The translations under genes and the position numbers were made by a program. The notes below the pieces were generated by a model. The model did not search any database. It had not been told where the DNA came from and was given only the letters and a program-made list of their open reading frames with translations. This document shows, piece after piece, positions 22,113-33,752 of a stretch of DNA of 64,000 nucleotides. Position 1 is the first letter of the stretch, and each line of letters starts with the position of its first letter. Source of the stretch: Conchocele bisecta (taxonomy: Eukaryota; Mollusca; Bivalvia; Lucinida; Thyasiridae); assembly GCA_029237695.1 (NCBI GenBank), contig CM055265.1, positions 43,889,331-43,953,330 on the forward strand. The letters are read 5' to 3'.

Positions 22113-24536
22113 ATGGCAGTGACTGACAACAAAGGGCGAGGGATGGTTCTGGCCTTGATGGCTGGACTGATGGCAGCGTTAGGCTCGGTCTGCGCAAAAC
22201 TGGCAATGAGTGCGCATGTGGTCAACAGTATATGCCGAGGTCTGCTGCAAACACATATTGGGACAGAAACTGCAGATAGCGAGGATGGTGATCATCTGTT
22301 ATGTGATTCTGTAAGTATTCGTAAGCAGGTTATTTGCAATCACCTTCTAATGGAAGCACATACAATAGATCATAATTCTTTAAATAGTCACTCCTAATGG
22401 TGAGGGGGTATATAGTGTTACCAGTGTCCGTACGTTCTGTTTCCTTTCACATAACTGCTTCACATTTCACACATGCATTCCTGTGATGATCCTCTATCAC
22501 GCTGCGACAAATCCACGATCCTCAGGCCCCCACTAAACCGATGGTCAAGGTCACATACTTGGTGCGTTTAAAAAAGTTCTAAATAATACTCTAAAACTGG
22601 CAGTTTGTTTTCTGAAACTGAGCACAGCTCGGTATCTACCAATCAAACTTCCTGATTTCGACCATAAGAACTGGGTACATGTTTAGAATATGTTACACCA
22701 CTGGAATATTTCCCAATTTAACACCATGGCAGGGTCATATCCACCAATCATTCCATCCATGCCTCAGTATAGTACATCAATGAAAAAAAATGTAATATAA
22801 TAAATTATAATCTCACAATTTCTAATTATCACATCATATTATACTGCTCACTTTTATGTATAAAGAAGACTATGGATAACCTCCATCAGGATCTGTAAAT
22901 TTTCAAAAAGTAATTTTCATATTTTTGAGAACAAAAATACCCCCTTTTCATAAATGGACTAGTCTGAAAATCATATTGTGATGATTGGATGGGTTGCAAA
23001 ATTAAAAAATTAAAATCCATTTCAGTTACTTAGGAGTGAAAGTGTCAAGATCTTTCACAAAGTGGGTCACTGGTTTTATTTTGTTTCAGATATCTACACT
23101 GTTACGGCTGCTGTGTTTCGGCAGTATATTCCTGTTCAATGTGCTGATGTGGACGTTCTACACGAAATCCCTCCAGTTCTGTACTTCCACAGTGGAGGCC
23201 ACAGTCACCAACACTGCCAGCAATTTCCTATTTACGGTATCTTATTAACCCTAGACTGATATTTGGACTCCATTTTCTTTGGGAAACCCCTAGGTCCCAA
23301 AACAAATTGTATCTAAATACATTGTTATTGTGATTAAACCAGTAATGCTATACTAACCCTAAATATTGGCACACCCACTGTTGTGGGGAAACCATATATT
23401 TTTATGTGTTGCCCGCAAACAAATGGTATCCGGATATTTAGAGTTATTACGGTACCGCTTTATTCCAGTGTAACCTCTTTTGGACACCCATGAAATCACA
23501 ATGAGTTGATAAATTCATTTGTTTGGTTTCTCTAATGTGGCTGTGACCAGAGAAACACGACTTATGGGTGTTATGGCCAGTGTTGCCCCAGATCAGGCTG
23601 CACATCTGTGCAGTCTGATCAGGGCCTACACTGTTCGCCATTCATTGCATGAAACACCCGTAAAATAACTTATACTTTTTATCCTTATCATGCTTCAGGA
23701 GTGTGTTAGAAGATGAAAAGTTTGAATACCCACAAATGCCACTAACCCCATTTCTCCAGTCACAGCCACTGATAATAACGTTTGTTGTTGATTGCAAGGC
23801 ACATACATGAGTCTTGGAGTGCTCATACAGCAAAATTACTGTGGGAAACTTCAATCAATTTGATGTTGCTGTTGAATGGACGTAAAACCCCAATTATTAA
23901 ATCAATTCCTCCATACAGGTACAGTTCCGTCTGTATATGACCTTGTCACTGAATGGACATAAAACCGCAATCCATCAATCCCCTCATACATGATACAGTT
24001 GCATTCCCGATGTCTATATGACCTCGCTGTTGAACCGACGTAGAGCCCCAATCAATCAATCCAATTCCTGTCTGTATATGACCTTGCTGTTGAGTGGACG
24101 TAAAACCACAATCAATCGATCTTTCCTCAATCAGAACACCTGTGTAACTGTGCCTGGAGAAATGGGGCTTATCATAGGTTTTGTGACCAGTGTAGATCCA
24201 GATCAGCCTGTGCATCTGCACAGTCTGATAAGGATCTGCACTGTTTTCCATTACATTAATGGTCTAACAAGCAATAAAGATCGTTATCAGGCTACAGCAG
24301 TGGGCTATTTGATCAGGAGCTACACTAGTCACAACTGCCATAAGTCCCATTCCTCCAGTCACAGCCACATACCGGGATTTGTTATTTCCTTGCAGGCAGT
24401 GATGGGCTATGCGCTGTTCGGAGAGAAGCTGACCGTACTGTGGTCATTTGGATCCTTCCTTATACTGGCTGGACTCATACTCATCCACAAAGGCAATCAG
24501 GAATCACAGGAAACCACAGAACGGAAACAAAGATAG
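22113..24536 (+). CDS. TMEM42: TMEM42-like small multipass membrane protein (3 coding exons)
   Basis: Coding exons 22113-22310, 23090-23236 and 24396-24536, all phase 0 with GTAAGT/GTATCT donors and TTTCAG/TTGCAG acceptors. They give 161 residues, matching the ~160 aa of vertebrate TMEM42. Exon 1 starts MAVTDNKGRGMVLALMAGLM and has the conserved small-residue helix AGLMAALGSVCAKLA. Exon 2 has LLRLLCFGSIFLFNVLMWTF and STVEATVTNTASNFLFT, a hallmark of this EamA/DMT-like family. Exon 3 has GYALFGEKLTVLWSFGSFLI and ends LIHKGNQES...KQR. Four hydrophobic helices; the cellular role of TMEM42 is poorly known. The exon-intron model is complete from ATG to TAG, and a poly(A) signal follows. Confidence 0.88.
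22860..23045. repeat. Family S repeat fragment in TMEM42 intron 1
   Basis: Right half of family S (GAACAAAAATACCCCCTTTT...GTTACTTAGGAGTGAAAGTG), ending about 45 bp upstream of the exon 2 acceptor. Confidence 0.6.
23290..23455. repeat. Family U repeat in TMEM42 intron 2
   Basis: AACCCTAAATATTGGCACAC and AGAGTTATTACGGTA form inverted ends around TGTTGTGGGGAAACCATATA. Confidence 0.6.
23525..23645. repeat. Family H repeat (GATCAG...CTGATC hairpin)
   Basis: GTGACCAGAGAAACACGACT / TATGG, then GCCCCAGATCAGGCTGCACA / TCTGTGCAGTCTGATCAGGG: a short hairpin module of ~100 bp. Similar copies lie at about 4630-4740, 12240-12290, 15250-15345, 15905-15990, 24145-24260 and 25245-25345. Confidence 0.65.
24145..24260. 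repeat. Family H repeat in TMEM42 intron 2
   Basis: GTGTAGATCCAGATCAGCCT / GTGCATCTGCACAGTCTGAT is the best-preserved copy of the ~100-bp module in this gene. A partial copy follows at 24320-24375, just before the exon 3 acceptor. Confidence 0.65.
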
Positions 24537-24580
24537 ACCGCCTCCAACAACACGTTGGCTAAGTTGGAGTGTTGGGAAAT

Positions 24581-24586
24581 AATAAA
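24581..24586 (+). promoter_or_regulatory. Poly(A) signal AATAAA of the TMEM42-like gene
   Basis: AATAAA lies 45 bp after the stop codon of the TMEM42-like exon 3. The short 3' UTR this implies is plausible but unproven. Confidence 0.5.
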
Positions 24587-24589
24587 CCA

Positions 24590-24940
24590 ATATAAATCAC
24601 AAAATCCCAGACCATTTTCATGTTGTGATATTGGTCAATAGAAATCACATACCATTCCAATAGATGTGATATATTATTGGTCAACAGAAATTACATAACA
24701 TTGCATAGATGTGATAATGGTCAATATAAATCAACTACCATTGCCATAGATGTACCGGTAATATTGTTCAATAGGGATTGGACAAAAGCAGAGACCATTG
24801 ACATTGTTGTGATATTGGTCAATATGAATATCATGAAACGATGGACCATTGTCATAAATGTGATACGAGTCAATAGAATCACAAGAATTCAGAGACCTTG
24901 ACATAGCTGTGATATCAGTCATTGGAATCACAAGAATTCA
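24590..24940. repeat. Degenerate minisatellite, ~55-bp unit
   Basis: TGATATTGGTCAATAGAAAT / CACATACCATTCC-like units recur five or six times (GTGATA...GGTCAATA...AGAATTCA). Confidence 0.75.
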
Positions 24941-25732
24941 CTACTATGTGTATGGATGGGACCTGGCTGAGGGGATATGTCATTGGACTTCAATACCGGA
25001 GGCTGGGACTTCAAACATCACACTAGGCGTGCAAAATTCTTACATTGTATTTCTGAGACTTTAAACTGTGGTCCCGTCTCTATATGACCTTAGCTGTTGC
25101 TGAGACGTTCAATCCATTCATTTCAACCTACATGTACCTGTATGTAGATATAAATGTCAAGGATGTGCATACTATTGACACCTTTGTGATACGTACAGCC
25201 TGACAACTATCTATATTGCTTGTTAGAAGCACGACGGGTGTTTCATTGATGGAATGTTGAACAGTATAGATCCTGATCAGACTGTGCGGATGCACAGGCT
25301 GATCTGAATCTACACTGGTCGCAAAGCCCATACGCCCAATGTCTCAAGTCACAGATACATATCAGATACATGCGGAAAGTGGTGAGATTAGTAAAAATAA
25401 CAGTAGATTTGTATTGTATTTCTGAACATAATTCAACCTACTTGTATTAGCCACCTGGAAAAACATGGGTTTGGTAAAACAAAACAATAGTTCATAGCAC
25501 AAAAAAAACTGCAATCAATGATTATGAATTTAATTTCTTAATTCAACGTATGTCTGGAATGGAAACTGGAAAATATCAACAATCAGTTGTACGAACTTAA
25601 CTGCATCCTGCATCCTGTTGTGAAAACCACACGCAAATGTTCGTGAAACCAGACATATACATATATCTAAAAATAAATCCTTGGTGAAACCAAATGAGTA
25701 TTGGTTAAAAATACATGGTACCTACATTCCAC

Positions 25733-25919
25733 AGGCGATCGGCATGTTGATAGGATAGTGTATTATACTGTTTATACATGTAGAAAAAAATAAAATGCAG
25801 TCATTCTATATTGAAAGTATTATATAATACTTTCAATATAGAATGACTGCATTTTATTATAATCTTGCATATTATGTATTAAAATATAATACACTGTCCT
25901 ATCAACATGCGGATTGCCT
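25733..25919. mobile_element. Fold-back MITE, family N
   Basis: Nearly perfect palindrome. CAGGCGATCGGCATGTTGAT / AGGATAGTGTATTATA pairs with TATAATACACTGTCCTATCA / ACATGCGGATTGCCTG. The central arms AAATGCAGTCATTCTATATT / GAAAGTATTAT pair directly. Confidence 0.85.
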
Positions 25920-25955
25920 GTGCTACATTCTACAAACAAATAGAGCACAATTCAA

Positions 25956-26022
25956 TCAGACAGACGTCTCCGGAACCTGTCTACATGGTAATACATCCTG
26001 CTGAACTGCCTCGTACTTGAAT
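25956..26022 (-). CDS. Candidate terminal exon, unrecognised gene
   Basis: On the minus strand, TTCATTTCTTCCGACAG (a good acceptor) is followed by a 67-nt open stretch reading FKYEAVQQDVLPCRQVPETS V and a TGA. I could not find a convincing upstream exon to its right, so this may be chance. Confidence 0.22.
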
Positions 26023-26352
26023 CTGTCGGAAGAAATGAAGTGAATGGAGATATAATTGAGGTTCTTTTAACATTTTATAAATAGGTTTTTGTTTTATTTT
26101 ATAAATGAGGTTCTTTTAAAAAATGTGTTAAAAATACATGTCGGACTTCACAACCTCTAGAATAACACAACTTATTCTGCACTCCATATCCTTATATCTA
26201 CATGTGATGGAGATATATTGCAGTTATTAGAGCATCAAACGCATTACTTGTGATACAGTTTTCATGTGACACCACAGAAATTCCTAGCAAAATCTCAAGG
26301 CAGACGGCGTAGTGTCTCAGCACACAGCTGTCATTAAGGAAACAAATATGTT

Positions 26353-26566
26353 TTAACCCTTAGCCTGCTGATCGCGAAAACTGTCGTCTGCTGTTGCTTT
26401 ATTTTTTGCCCTGTTTCTCAATAAAAACATGGTTTGACAGCACTTTAGAATCATTTCCAATGGAAATGATTCTGAAGTGCTGTCAAAGCATGTTTTTGAT
26501 GAGAAAAATCGAAAATAAAACATAAACAGCAGACGACAACATTTCATTCAGCAGGCTAAGGGTTAA
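26353..26566. mobile_element. Fold-back MITE, family A (best copy)
   Basis: Full 214-bp copy: TTAACCCTTAGCCTGCTGA at one end and GCAGGCTAAGGGTTAA at the other, then CTGTCGTCTGCTG / CAGCAGACGACA, then the central hairpin. This copy best defines the termini of the family. Confidence 0.88.
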
Positions 26567-27104
26567 GTATGTGTACGAAGTGTAAATATGATGGGTGAAA
26601 TTAAAATCATACTTTTACTCTATTACAACGTGGAGGCTACTCAACAATGAGTGGAACAATTTAAAGAAGAAGAATAGCAGAAATGCAGTACATATTGATC
26701 TCCCCGATACTAAATTAGTAGAATAAAACACAAATTCCTTTAATTCAATCATTACAAATAAAACGGTGTGTTTGGTTTATATATCCCATTTTGAAGTCCA
26801 TAAAGTGAATAACCACAGCTAATTGTGGTATGTTTGTCCTACTATGGTTATGCATGTATATTATGTACTGCTGGCGTATCTACTGTCTGTTCCATGTTTT
26901 GCTGCCCACGAACATTTGGCTATTAAGCACATTAAATGTAAAAAATATTTAAATGTAAGTACTTTTTCATCAATAATTCGCCCTCCCCCACAAAAAATAT
27001 TTGATTAAATTCCATCAAATATTGATTTTATTGTGAAAAAGATTTTCCTATGAGAATTTAAAAATAGATTGTTTTTATTTGTATGGTAGAACATTGTACA
27101 CCAC
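26567..27104. other. AT-rich spacer, no gene seen
   Basis: No exon-like frame or repeat that I recognise; several A/T runs. Confidence 0.4.
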
Positions 27105-27304
27105 CGCCTGCGCTAAGCTTGCCAATAGTTACTATTTTATTTAAAAATGGTAGAATAATTGGCTTGAATTCAAGCAGCTTGATTGACCGAGCCTGAGCTG
27201 TAATACAGCTGAGGCTCGGTCAATCAAACTGCTTGATTGCGAATCGCGATTGCCAATAGATGTTCAGAAATGTTGACATCTGGACAAGTTTGACGCAGGC
27301 GGTT
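27105..27304. mobile_element. Fold-back MITE, family P
   Basis: Outer arms ACCACCGCCTGCGCTAAGCT and TTTGACGCAGGCGGT. Inner hairpin CAGCTTGATTGACCGAGCCT / GAGCTGTA and TACAGCTGAGGCTCGGTCAA / TCAA. Confidence 0.75.
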
Positions 27305-27477
27305 GTGTATCATTTTGAAGATGACCGATAGTAGCCATCTGTGATTCTGTGGTCCATGGAAGGCAACCATCATGATACAGTGGAAAATCTCTAAACCGGA
27401 CATCCTGATTTCTTTCAAGTCACCAGATGCATTTTGCATGTCAATTTAACATGTGGTCCACATATACATTGTATATA

Positions 27478-27547
27478 CAGTGAAACCTCTCTAAACCGGA
27501 CACCCTGGGAGGTCCCCAGGGTGTCCGGTTTAAAGATGTTCCACTGT
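27478..27547. mobile_element. Short TIR hairpin, family Q (copy 2)
   Basis: TACAGTGAAACCTCTCTAAA / CCGGACACCCTGGGA pairs with its complement ending TTTAAAGATGTTCCACTGTA. TA at each end. Single arms recur at 27370-27410, 27650-27675 and 27855-27890. Confidence 0.75.
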
Positions 27548-28599
27548 AAATCAAGCATATGACCATTCTGGGACATACTTACAGTCTTTTTCATCTGAGA
27601 TGCGTTTACCAAGAAACCTCTCAAAATGAGATCACATATTTTCTTGGGAGTCCGGTTTATAGAGGTTCCACTCTACATTTGGCTCAACATTAGACGATAA
27701 CAATTACTGTGGCTTCCACGGTATGCTATCGCACTGTACATCAAGCATATGACCATTCTGTGACATACTTATGTCTTTTTCAATCATGAACATGCCTTAT
27801 TATCTGAGATACGTTTACCAAGAAATCTCTCAAAATGAGATCACATATATTTTCTTGCAGTCCGGTTTAGAGAGGTTCCACTGTACATTTGGCTCTAAAA
27901 TTAGGCAATAACAATTACTGTGGCTTCCACGGTATGCTATCTCATTGAGAATAGCCACAAGTTGAGCTTCTAGCATATCTGGGGCCGTTTCACTAAACTT
28001 TGTACGTCTCTGGTATACATAATCGTCATATATATGTAGTTGCGAAATGTTATAGCATAGTCCCACTGCTCCGTTTCTCTATCCGACCTCGATCCTACCA
28101 AACTGTGGCGAAACGGTCAGTATCTAGCCAAGTTTGAAGTTCCATCCGTTGCCCATCCGACCAAAAAGTATGCCCCCAGCATCCGCCTAGTTCCCTTCCG
28201 TGCGCTTCGTCCAGTTATAGTTTTGATCGGACAGGGTGTGGATAGATGAGGCTAGACCCGGTGGCATACTGGTAGAGTGCGGACAGGTGTCGTTTAGTAC
28301 TAGCAGGATTTGGACTGAACGCTCACCAAATGCCATCCGAGAACGATTACAGTGGATGGGATACTGGTGCGATGCTAGGGCGATACGTTTTGTACTGGTA
28401 AGATGCTGGTTGGGATCGAACCAAACCAAACGGCAGTCCGACCAAACCGTATGAAACGTGTGTGCTCCGACTGTTCCAAACCTCGTCCGCATGGCATACG
28501 ATATGATCGTACCTATAAGTATCCCATCCGACCTGCTTCCGAACGAGCGAACGGAGACGTTCTGGCGATTATTTTAAACATTTCTTAGTTTTCAAATCT

Positions 28600-29263
28600 C
28601 CCTACAGATGACGTTTCGTTTCACGCGAAACGGAACCAAATTAAAAGTATCCTACTAGTCGATTCCAAACTTGGTCCGCATCATTTCGTTTCCTGCCAGT
28701 ATCTTATGGCACGCCGTTTTACTATTTATTCCCAAAACAAGATATCTCCTAAACTTTAGTAGATATCTAATATATTATATAAGATATCTACTAAATAAAT
28801 AAGATATCTTAATTAAAAAGCACTTATATAAGATATCTACTAAATTTTAGTAGATATCTTATAAACTATAGTAGATATCTTATAAACTATATTAGATTAT
28901 CTCATAAAGTGTATATAAGATATCTTATAATCCCTACAGATGACGTTTCGTTTCGCGCGAAACGGAACCAAATTAAAAGTATCCTACTAGTCAATTCCAA
29001 ACTTGGTCCGCATCATTTCGTTTCCTGCCAGTATCTTATGGCATGCCGTTTTACTATTTATTCCCAAAACAAGATATCTCCTAAACTTTAGTAGATATCT
29101 AATATATTATATAAGATATCTACTAAATAAATAAGATATCTTAATTAAAAAGCACTTATATAAGATATCTACTAAACTTTAGTAGATATCTTATAAACTA
29201 TAGTAGATATCTTATAAACTATATTAGATTATCTCATAAAGTGTATAAGATATCTTATATACT
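28600..29263. repeat. Tandem duplication of a ~332-bp segment
   Basis: CCCTACAGATGACGTTTCGT starts near 28600 and again near 28932. The two copies, including their AGATATCT blocks, differ at only a few bases (for example CACGCGAAAC versus CGCGCGAAAC), so the duplication is recent. Confidence 0.9.
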
Positions 29264-29659
29264 TTAGTAGATATCTTATATAAATGTTCATATCAGATAT
29301 CTACTAAAGTATATAAGACATCTCATACACTTTAGTAAATATCTTATATAATTTAGAAGATATCTTATATAATATATAAGATATCAACTAAAGTTTATAA
29401 GATATCTCGTATACAATTGTATATAAGATATCTACTAAAATATATAAGATATCTACTAAACTTTAGTAGATATCTTATATATTTTAGTAGATATCAATAT
29501 AGTATATAAGATATATCTTATATAGTTTAGTAGATATCTACATTAATAATGTAAATAAGATATATACTAAACTATAGAAGATATCTTATATATTTTTAGG
29601 AAAGTTTAATTAAATTAAAAAATAATGCATTCTCCCCAATAATTTAGTGCCGCAGCAAT

Positions 29660-29970
29660 TTTCTACACTGTTCATACATATACCCTTGCTAGGGTCTACA
29701 CTCACCATTCAGGGTGTACGATGGTTGCCTGGGACGGCGGTCTGAGCATCCGGTTGATCATGATCAACACTGTTTACTGTTTCCCACCCTCCACCGCTCT
29801 CCATTAATAAACGTACTCCCACCTTATATAAGGGTGGAGGGTGGGAAACAGTAAACAGTGTAGATCATGATCAACCGGATGCTCAGACCGCCGTCCCAGG
29901 CGACCATCGTATACCCTGAATGGTGAGTGTAGACCCAAGCAAGGGTATATGTATGAACAGTGTAGATCGA
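29660..29970. repeat. Long palindrome, ~145-bp arms
   Basis: TACACTGTTCATACATATAC / CCTTGCTAGGGTCTACACTC...GGGACGGCGGTCTGAGCATC on the left is matched by its complement through GATGCTCAGACCGCCGTCCC...GTGTAGACCCAAGCAAGGG on the right. The loop is at about 29795-29830. Confidence 0.85.
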
Positions 29971-30628
29971 GACTGGTGCGATAGTGTAAACCCTGATCAT
30001 CATAGGGAACGCCAGCAGGTACGAACAGTGTATACCCTGTCCTTCTATGGGTGTATACCCTTCGTCCGTCTATGTGAATGACCAGCGTAGATCCGAATAA
30101 GCAGGTACGACAGCAGGTACGATCATCGTATGTACATGTGACCCGTGTAGACCCTGACCTGTGTGTGTGCGTGTGTGTGTGTGTGAACAGTGTAGACACT
30201 ATCCTGGCTATATCTGCGAATTATTTCTGTAGAGTTGTCATTGGTTGAAATTCAAATTATAATCAATTAGTAAATTTAGTGCGGCATCAAAGGGAGCACT
30301 CTGTATTTCCTACTTTTTATAGGATATCTTATATAGTTTAGTAGATATCTTATATAAGTTCCTTTATAAGATATCTACTAAACTATATAAGATATCTTAT
30401 AAAAAAATATGAGATGTCTCATATAGTATATAAGATATCTCATAAAGTTTAGTGGATATCTTGATTTGGAATAAATAGTAAAACGGCGTGCCATAGTATC
30501 TACTAGTACCTTCCGGATGTCAACCGGATAGGAAACGGAAGGAGAAACGGAGCACTAGGCTTTAACTCTTGCAATCTACTCCCGTACCGTCCGTAGGCAA
30601 GAGTTACAGTTGGCAACTACATATATAT

Positions 30629-31617
30629 GGAACGCCAAATCTACATAAACTCAAATATATATTGCTAGCAACAAATATTTGGAGCTAGCAATAAATATTT
30701 GGAGAGCTCTCGAAATCATTTGCAGAGCTCTCGAAATCAATTAATGATATCTCGAAAATCATTTGGAGAGCTCTCTAAATCATTTGGAGCGAGCATTATA
30801 TAAAATTTGATTTGGAGAGCTCTCTAAATCATTTGGAGAGCTCTCGAAATCAATTAATGATATCTCGAAATCATTTAAAGAGCTCTCGAAATCATTTGTA
30901 GCGAGCATTATATAACTTTGATTTGGAGAGCTCTCTAAATCATTTGGAGCTATCTCTAAATCATTTGGACAGCTCTCGAAATCATTTGGAGATATCTCGA
31001 AATCATTTGGAGAGCTCTCGAAATCATTTGGAGAGCTCTCGAAATCAATTAATGATATCTCGAAATCATTTAGAGAGCTCTCGAAATCATTTGCAGCGAC
31101 CATTATATAACTTGATTTGGAGAGCTCTGTAAATGATTTGTAGCTATCTCTAAATGATTTGGAGAGCTCTCGAAATGATTTGGAGAGCTCTCGAAATCAA
31201 TTAATGATATCTCGAAATCATTTAGAGAGCTCTCGAAATCATTTGTAGCGAGCATTATATAGCTTTGATTTGGAGAGCTCTCGAAATCAAGTTATATAAT
31301 GCTCGCTACAAATGATTTCGAGAGCTCTCTAAATGACTTCGAGATATCATTAATTGATTTCGAGAGCTCTCCAAATGATTTCGAGAGCTCTCCAAATGAT
31401 TTAGAGATAGCTCCAAATGATTTAGAGAGCTCTCGAAATCAAACGTTATATTGCTCGCTCCAAATGATTTCGAGAGCTCTCCAAATGATTTCGAGATATC
31501 ATTAATTGATTTCGAGATATCATTAATTGATTTCGAGAGCTCTCCAAATATTTATTGCTAGCTCCAAATATTTGTTGCTAGCAATATATATTTGAGTTCA
31601 TGTAGATTTGGCGTTCC
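30629..31617. mobile_element. Inverted-repeat element filled with a GAGAGCTCTC array
   Basis: TIR about 80-90 bp: GGAACGCCAAATCTACATAA / ACTCAAATATATATTGCTAG at the left, inverted at 31535-31617. The interior is a 21-bp unit array (GAGAGCTCTCGAAATCATTT G, sometimes GATATCTCGAAATCATT). It switches orientation near 31285, so most of the 989 bp could fold on itself. Confidence 0.85.
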
Positions 31618-32690
31618 ATACATATACATATCCCGACTGATCAGACTATCACCAACCGGTAGACCAGTGTAGTCCCTTAATTATTACAATATATAAGGTA
31701 TACGCTGTTCTATATATATATATATATGCATAGAACAGCGTAGACCTTGATCAGTATGCGTATCTGACTTGATTGACCAGACTATCGCTTTCTGCAGACC
31801 AGCCAAAATGTAGACCCATGCTGATCACAGTACAATGTACATGTATTATCAATCTGTAGTCAATTGCAAAATGTTTGATCTTTCGTCTCCTGGAGACCAT
31901 CCTCCTCCTTTTTGTGCCGTGTTTAATTTCCATAGGAAAATCTTTTTTTCGCAATAAAATCAGAATTTCAGGATGAACTTTCATTAAATAAAATAATGGT
32001 GGAGGTTGACTTTCGTGTTATTGATGAAAAAATATTTACATTTAAATATTTTTAGAATGATTATATTTAATAGCCAAAAGTTCGTCGGCAGCAAAACGTG
32101 GAACAGACAGTAGTAACGTGCAATCACAAATTCTATATGTTGTATTTCTCCAATACAGTGTACAGACTGGTTCTGCTCAGTCATTCACCTTTCTAAACAA
32201 TTTGCCATACATCAGCATGTGTTTATGCAAAGTATGATTTACAGTCTCTAACAGCACAAATCAAACAATTATGCATGGAAATGCCTGCCTAAAACTGTGC
32301 CATAAATCTATAATCTGGACAAATTGCGTACGCCTGATGTACCAAAGTTATAAAGTGTCGTTCATACGCTACATGCATTTACAGGTCGATATCTTTAAAT
32401 ACACGCTGTGTTTTGTTGTGCCAAAATTTCTGGAAGGGATAGCCGCTGAAACAGTTCTTAGTTCTGCTGTGCACACATGGTCTAAAACCTGAATAGGTGA
32501 CCAACCGGCGGATTTTCATGGTACATTTCATCATTTCACAGCCAACAGGCTCAACTGTGTGAGACTCCTTCAAAACAGGTTACGAGTCGCCAGACAGTTT
32601 CCATTGCGCTGGAGCCATATTACACGGCAATCTCCATTTCGCTGCATACATGTATATTCAATTGCTGTCTGAGAGAAGTACAATACTTGT
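31618..32690. other. Spacer with one small hairpin, no gene seen
   Basis: TACGCTGTTCTATATATA / TATAGAACAGCGTA forms a hairpin at about 31699-31745. The rest is AT-rich with no convincing exon. Confidence 0.45.
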
Positions 32691-32890
32691 AACTCAGGGG
32701 CGGATCTAGAGGGGGTGGTGGTTGCCCCCGCCCCCACCCACCCCGTTCAGCCACGGAGTTTACATATATCACAGTTTACCACCAGTTGGAGTCTAAATGC
32801 CGTAAAACACAGGAAAGTGCATTTCGAAGTGCTAAAAAATAGAACAGTAACGGTAGAACGGTAACTCTTGCAATTACTCCCGTACATGCG
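32690..32890 (-). repeat. Family O repeat, inverted copy
   Basis: GGGGCGGATCTAGAGGGGGT start, then TTACCACCAGTTGGAGTCTA / AATGCCGTAAAACACAGG, which is the complement of 20530-20625, and AACTCTTGCAATTACTCCCG. Confidence 0.7.
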
Positions 32891-33752
32891 CAACAAGAAA
32901 GTAATGCATTTAATGCTTCTATTTAGAAGATGTATGTCATGTAAAACTTCATTTAGCCCAGTGCATTCCCTTCGTATTGTATTATCAACAAGAACTTTTA
33001 TATTCTTGATATATATGCATTTTACACATGCGCATTCATCAATACATGGATATACATGTATATTAGACATTATCATATGTAAGAGAATCATAAATACGAC
33101 ACAAAAAATCATGCATCTATTTAGAAGATATATGCAATTTAAAACTCTATTTCGCCCCCGGAATCCCCATTTCGTAGTTTCGATAGAATACTTTATATTA
33201 TTGTATAAAACCCATGTTACACATACGCATATGGTATGACTTGACTATATAGTGTTCATATGGATATGTAGAGTGCGTCAACAAGAAAAATAAGCATGAA
33301 TTGTATGTCTTTTCATATTGCTCAGCGTATCCCCATTGCGCCACCGCACTATTATATTTCCAATATGATATTTTATATTATTGCTACAAAATCCACATTA
33401 CACATGCCCATTCACCATGACTTGAATATATATTAAATCATATATCAGTATAATAAATACAGCAAGAAAAGCATACATTTTATGCAGTTGTTTAGAAGAT
33501 ATATGTCATTTAAAACTTCATTTATGCGGCTGTATTATACTTTCGATAGGTATTTTTATATTATTGATACAAATCCACATTTACAGATACACATTCACCA
33601 TGACTTGAATATATATTATAAATATATAACAGTATAATAAATATAGGCATACAACAAGAAAAACGTGAATTTTATGAGACATTTAAAACTGCGCCGCGGC
33701 CGTATAATATTTTCGATAGGTATGTTTATATTATTGATACAAAATCCATATA
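32890..33752. repeat. Tandem ~180-220-bp repeat (left part)
   Basis: Units contain TTTAGAAGATATATGTCATT / TAAAACTTCATTT, ATATTATTGATACAAAATCC and TACACATRCGCATTCA. Copies start near 32890, 33110, 33275, 33450 and 33640. The series is cut at about 33752 by a TIR element and resumes at 52053. Confidence 0.75.

Larger units (their letters stand above)
28060..30556. mobile_element. Composite ~2.5-kb inverted-repeat element with AGATATCT arrays
   Basis: CTGCTCCGTTTCTC at about 28067 is inverted at about 30539 (GAGAAACGGAGCA). GGCACGCCGTTTTACTATTT / ATTCC at 28709-28733 is inverted at about 30467-30495. In between lie AGATATCT/TAGTAGATATCTTAT arrays (28738-29590 and 30318-30470), a tandem duplication and a long palindrome. 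No transposase frame was seen, so it would be non-autonomous. Confidence 0.6.

Noticed and set aside
28187..28588. Overlapping open frames of 60-101 aa on both strands near 28.2-28.6 kb.
   Set aside because: They lie in the left part of the composite inverted-repeat element and have no recognisable motif.
30780..31505. Open frames of repeated NDFESSP / NHLESSR on both strands.
   Set aside because: Products of the 21-bp GAGAGCTCTC array; both strands are open because the unit length is a multiple of three.
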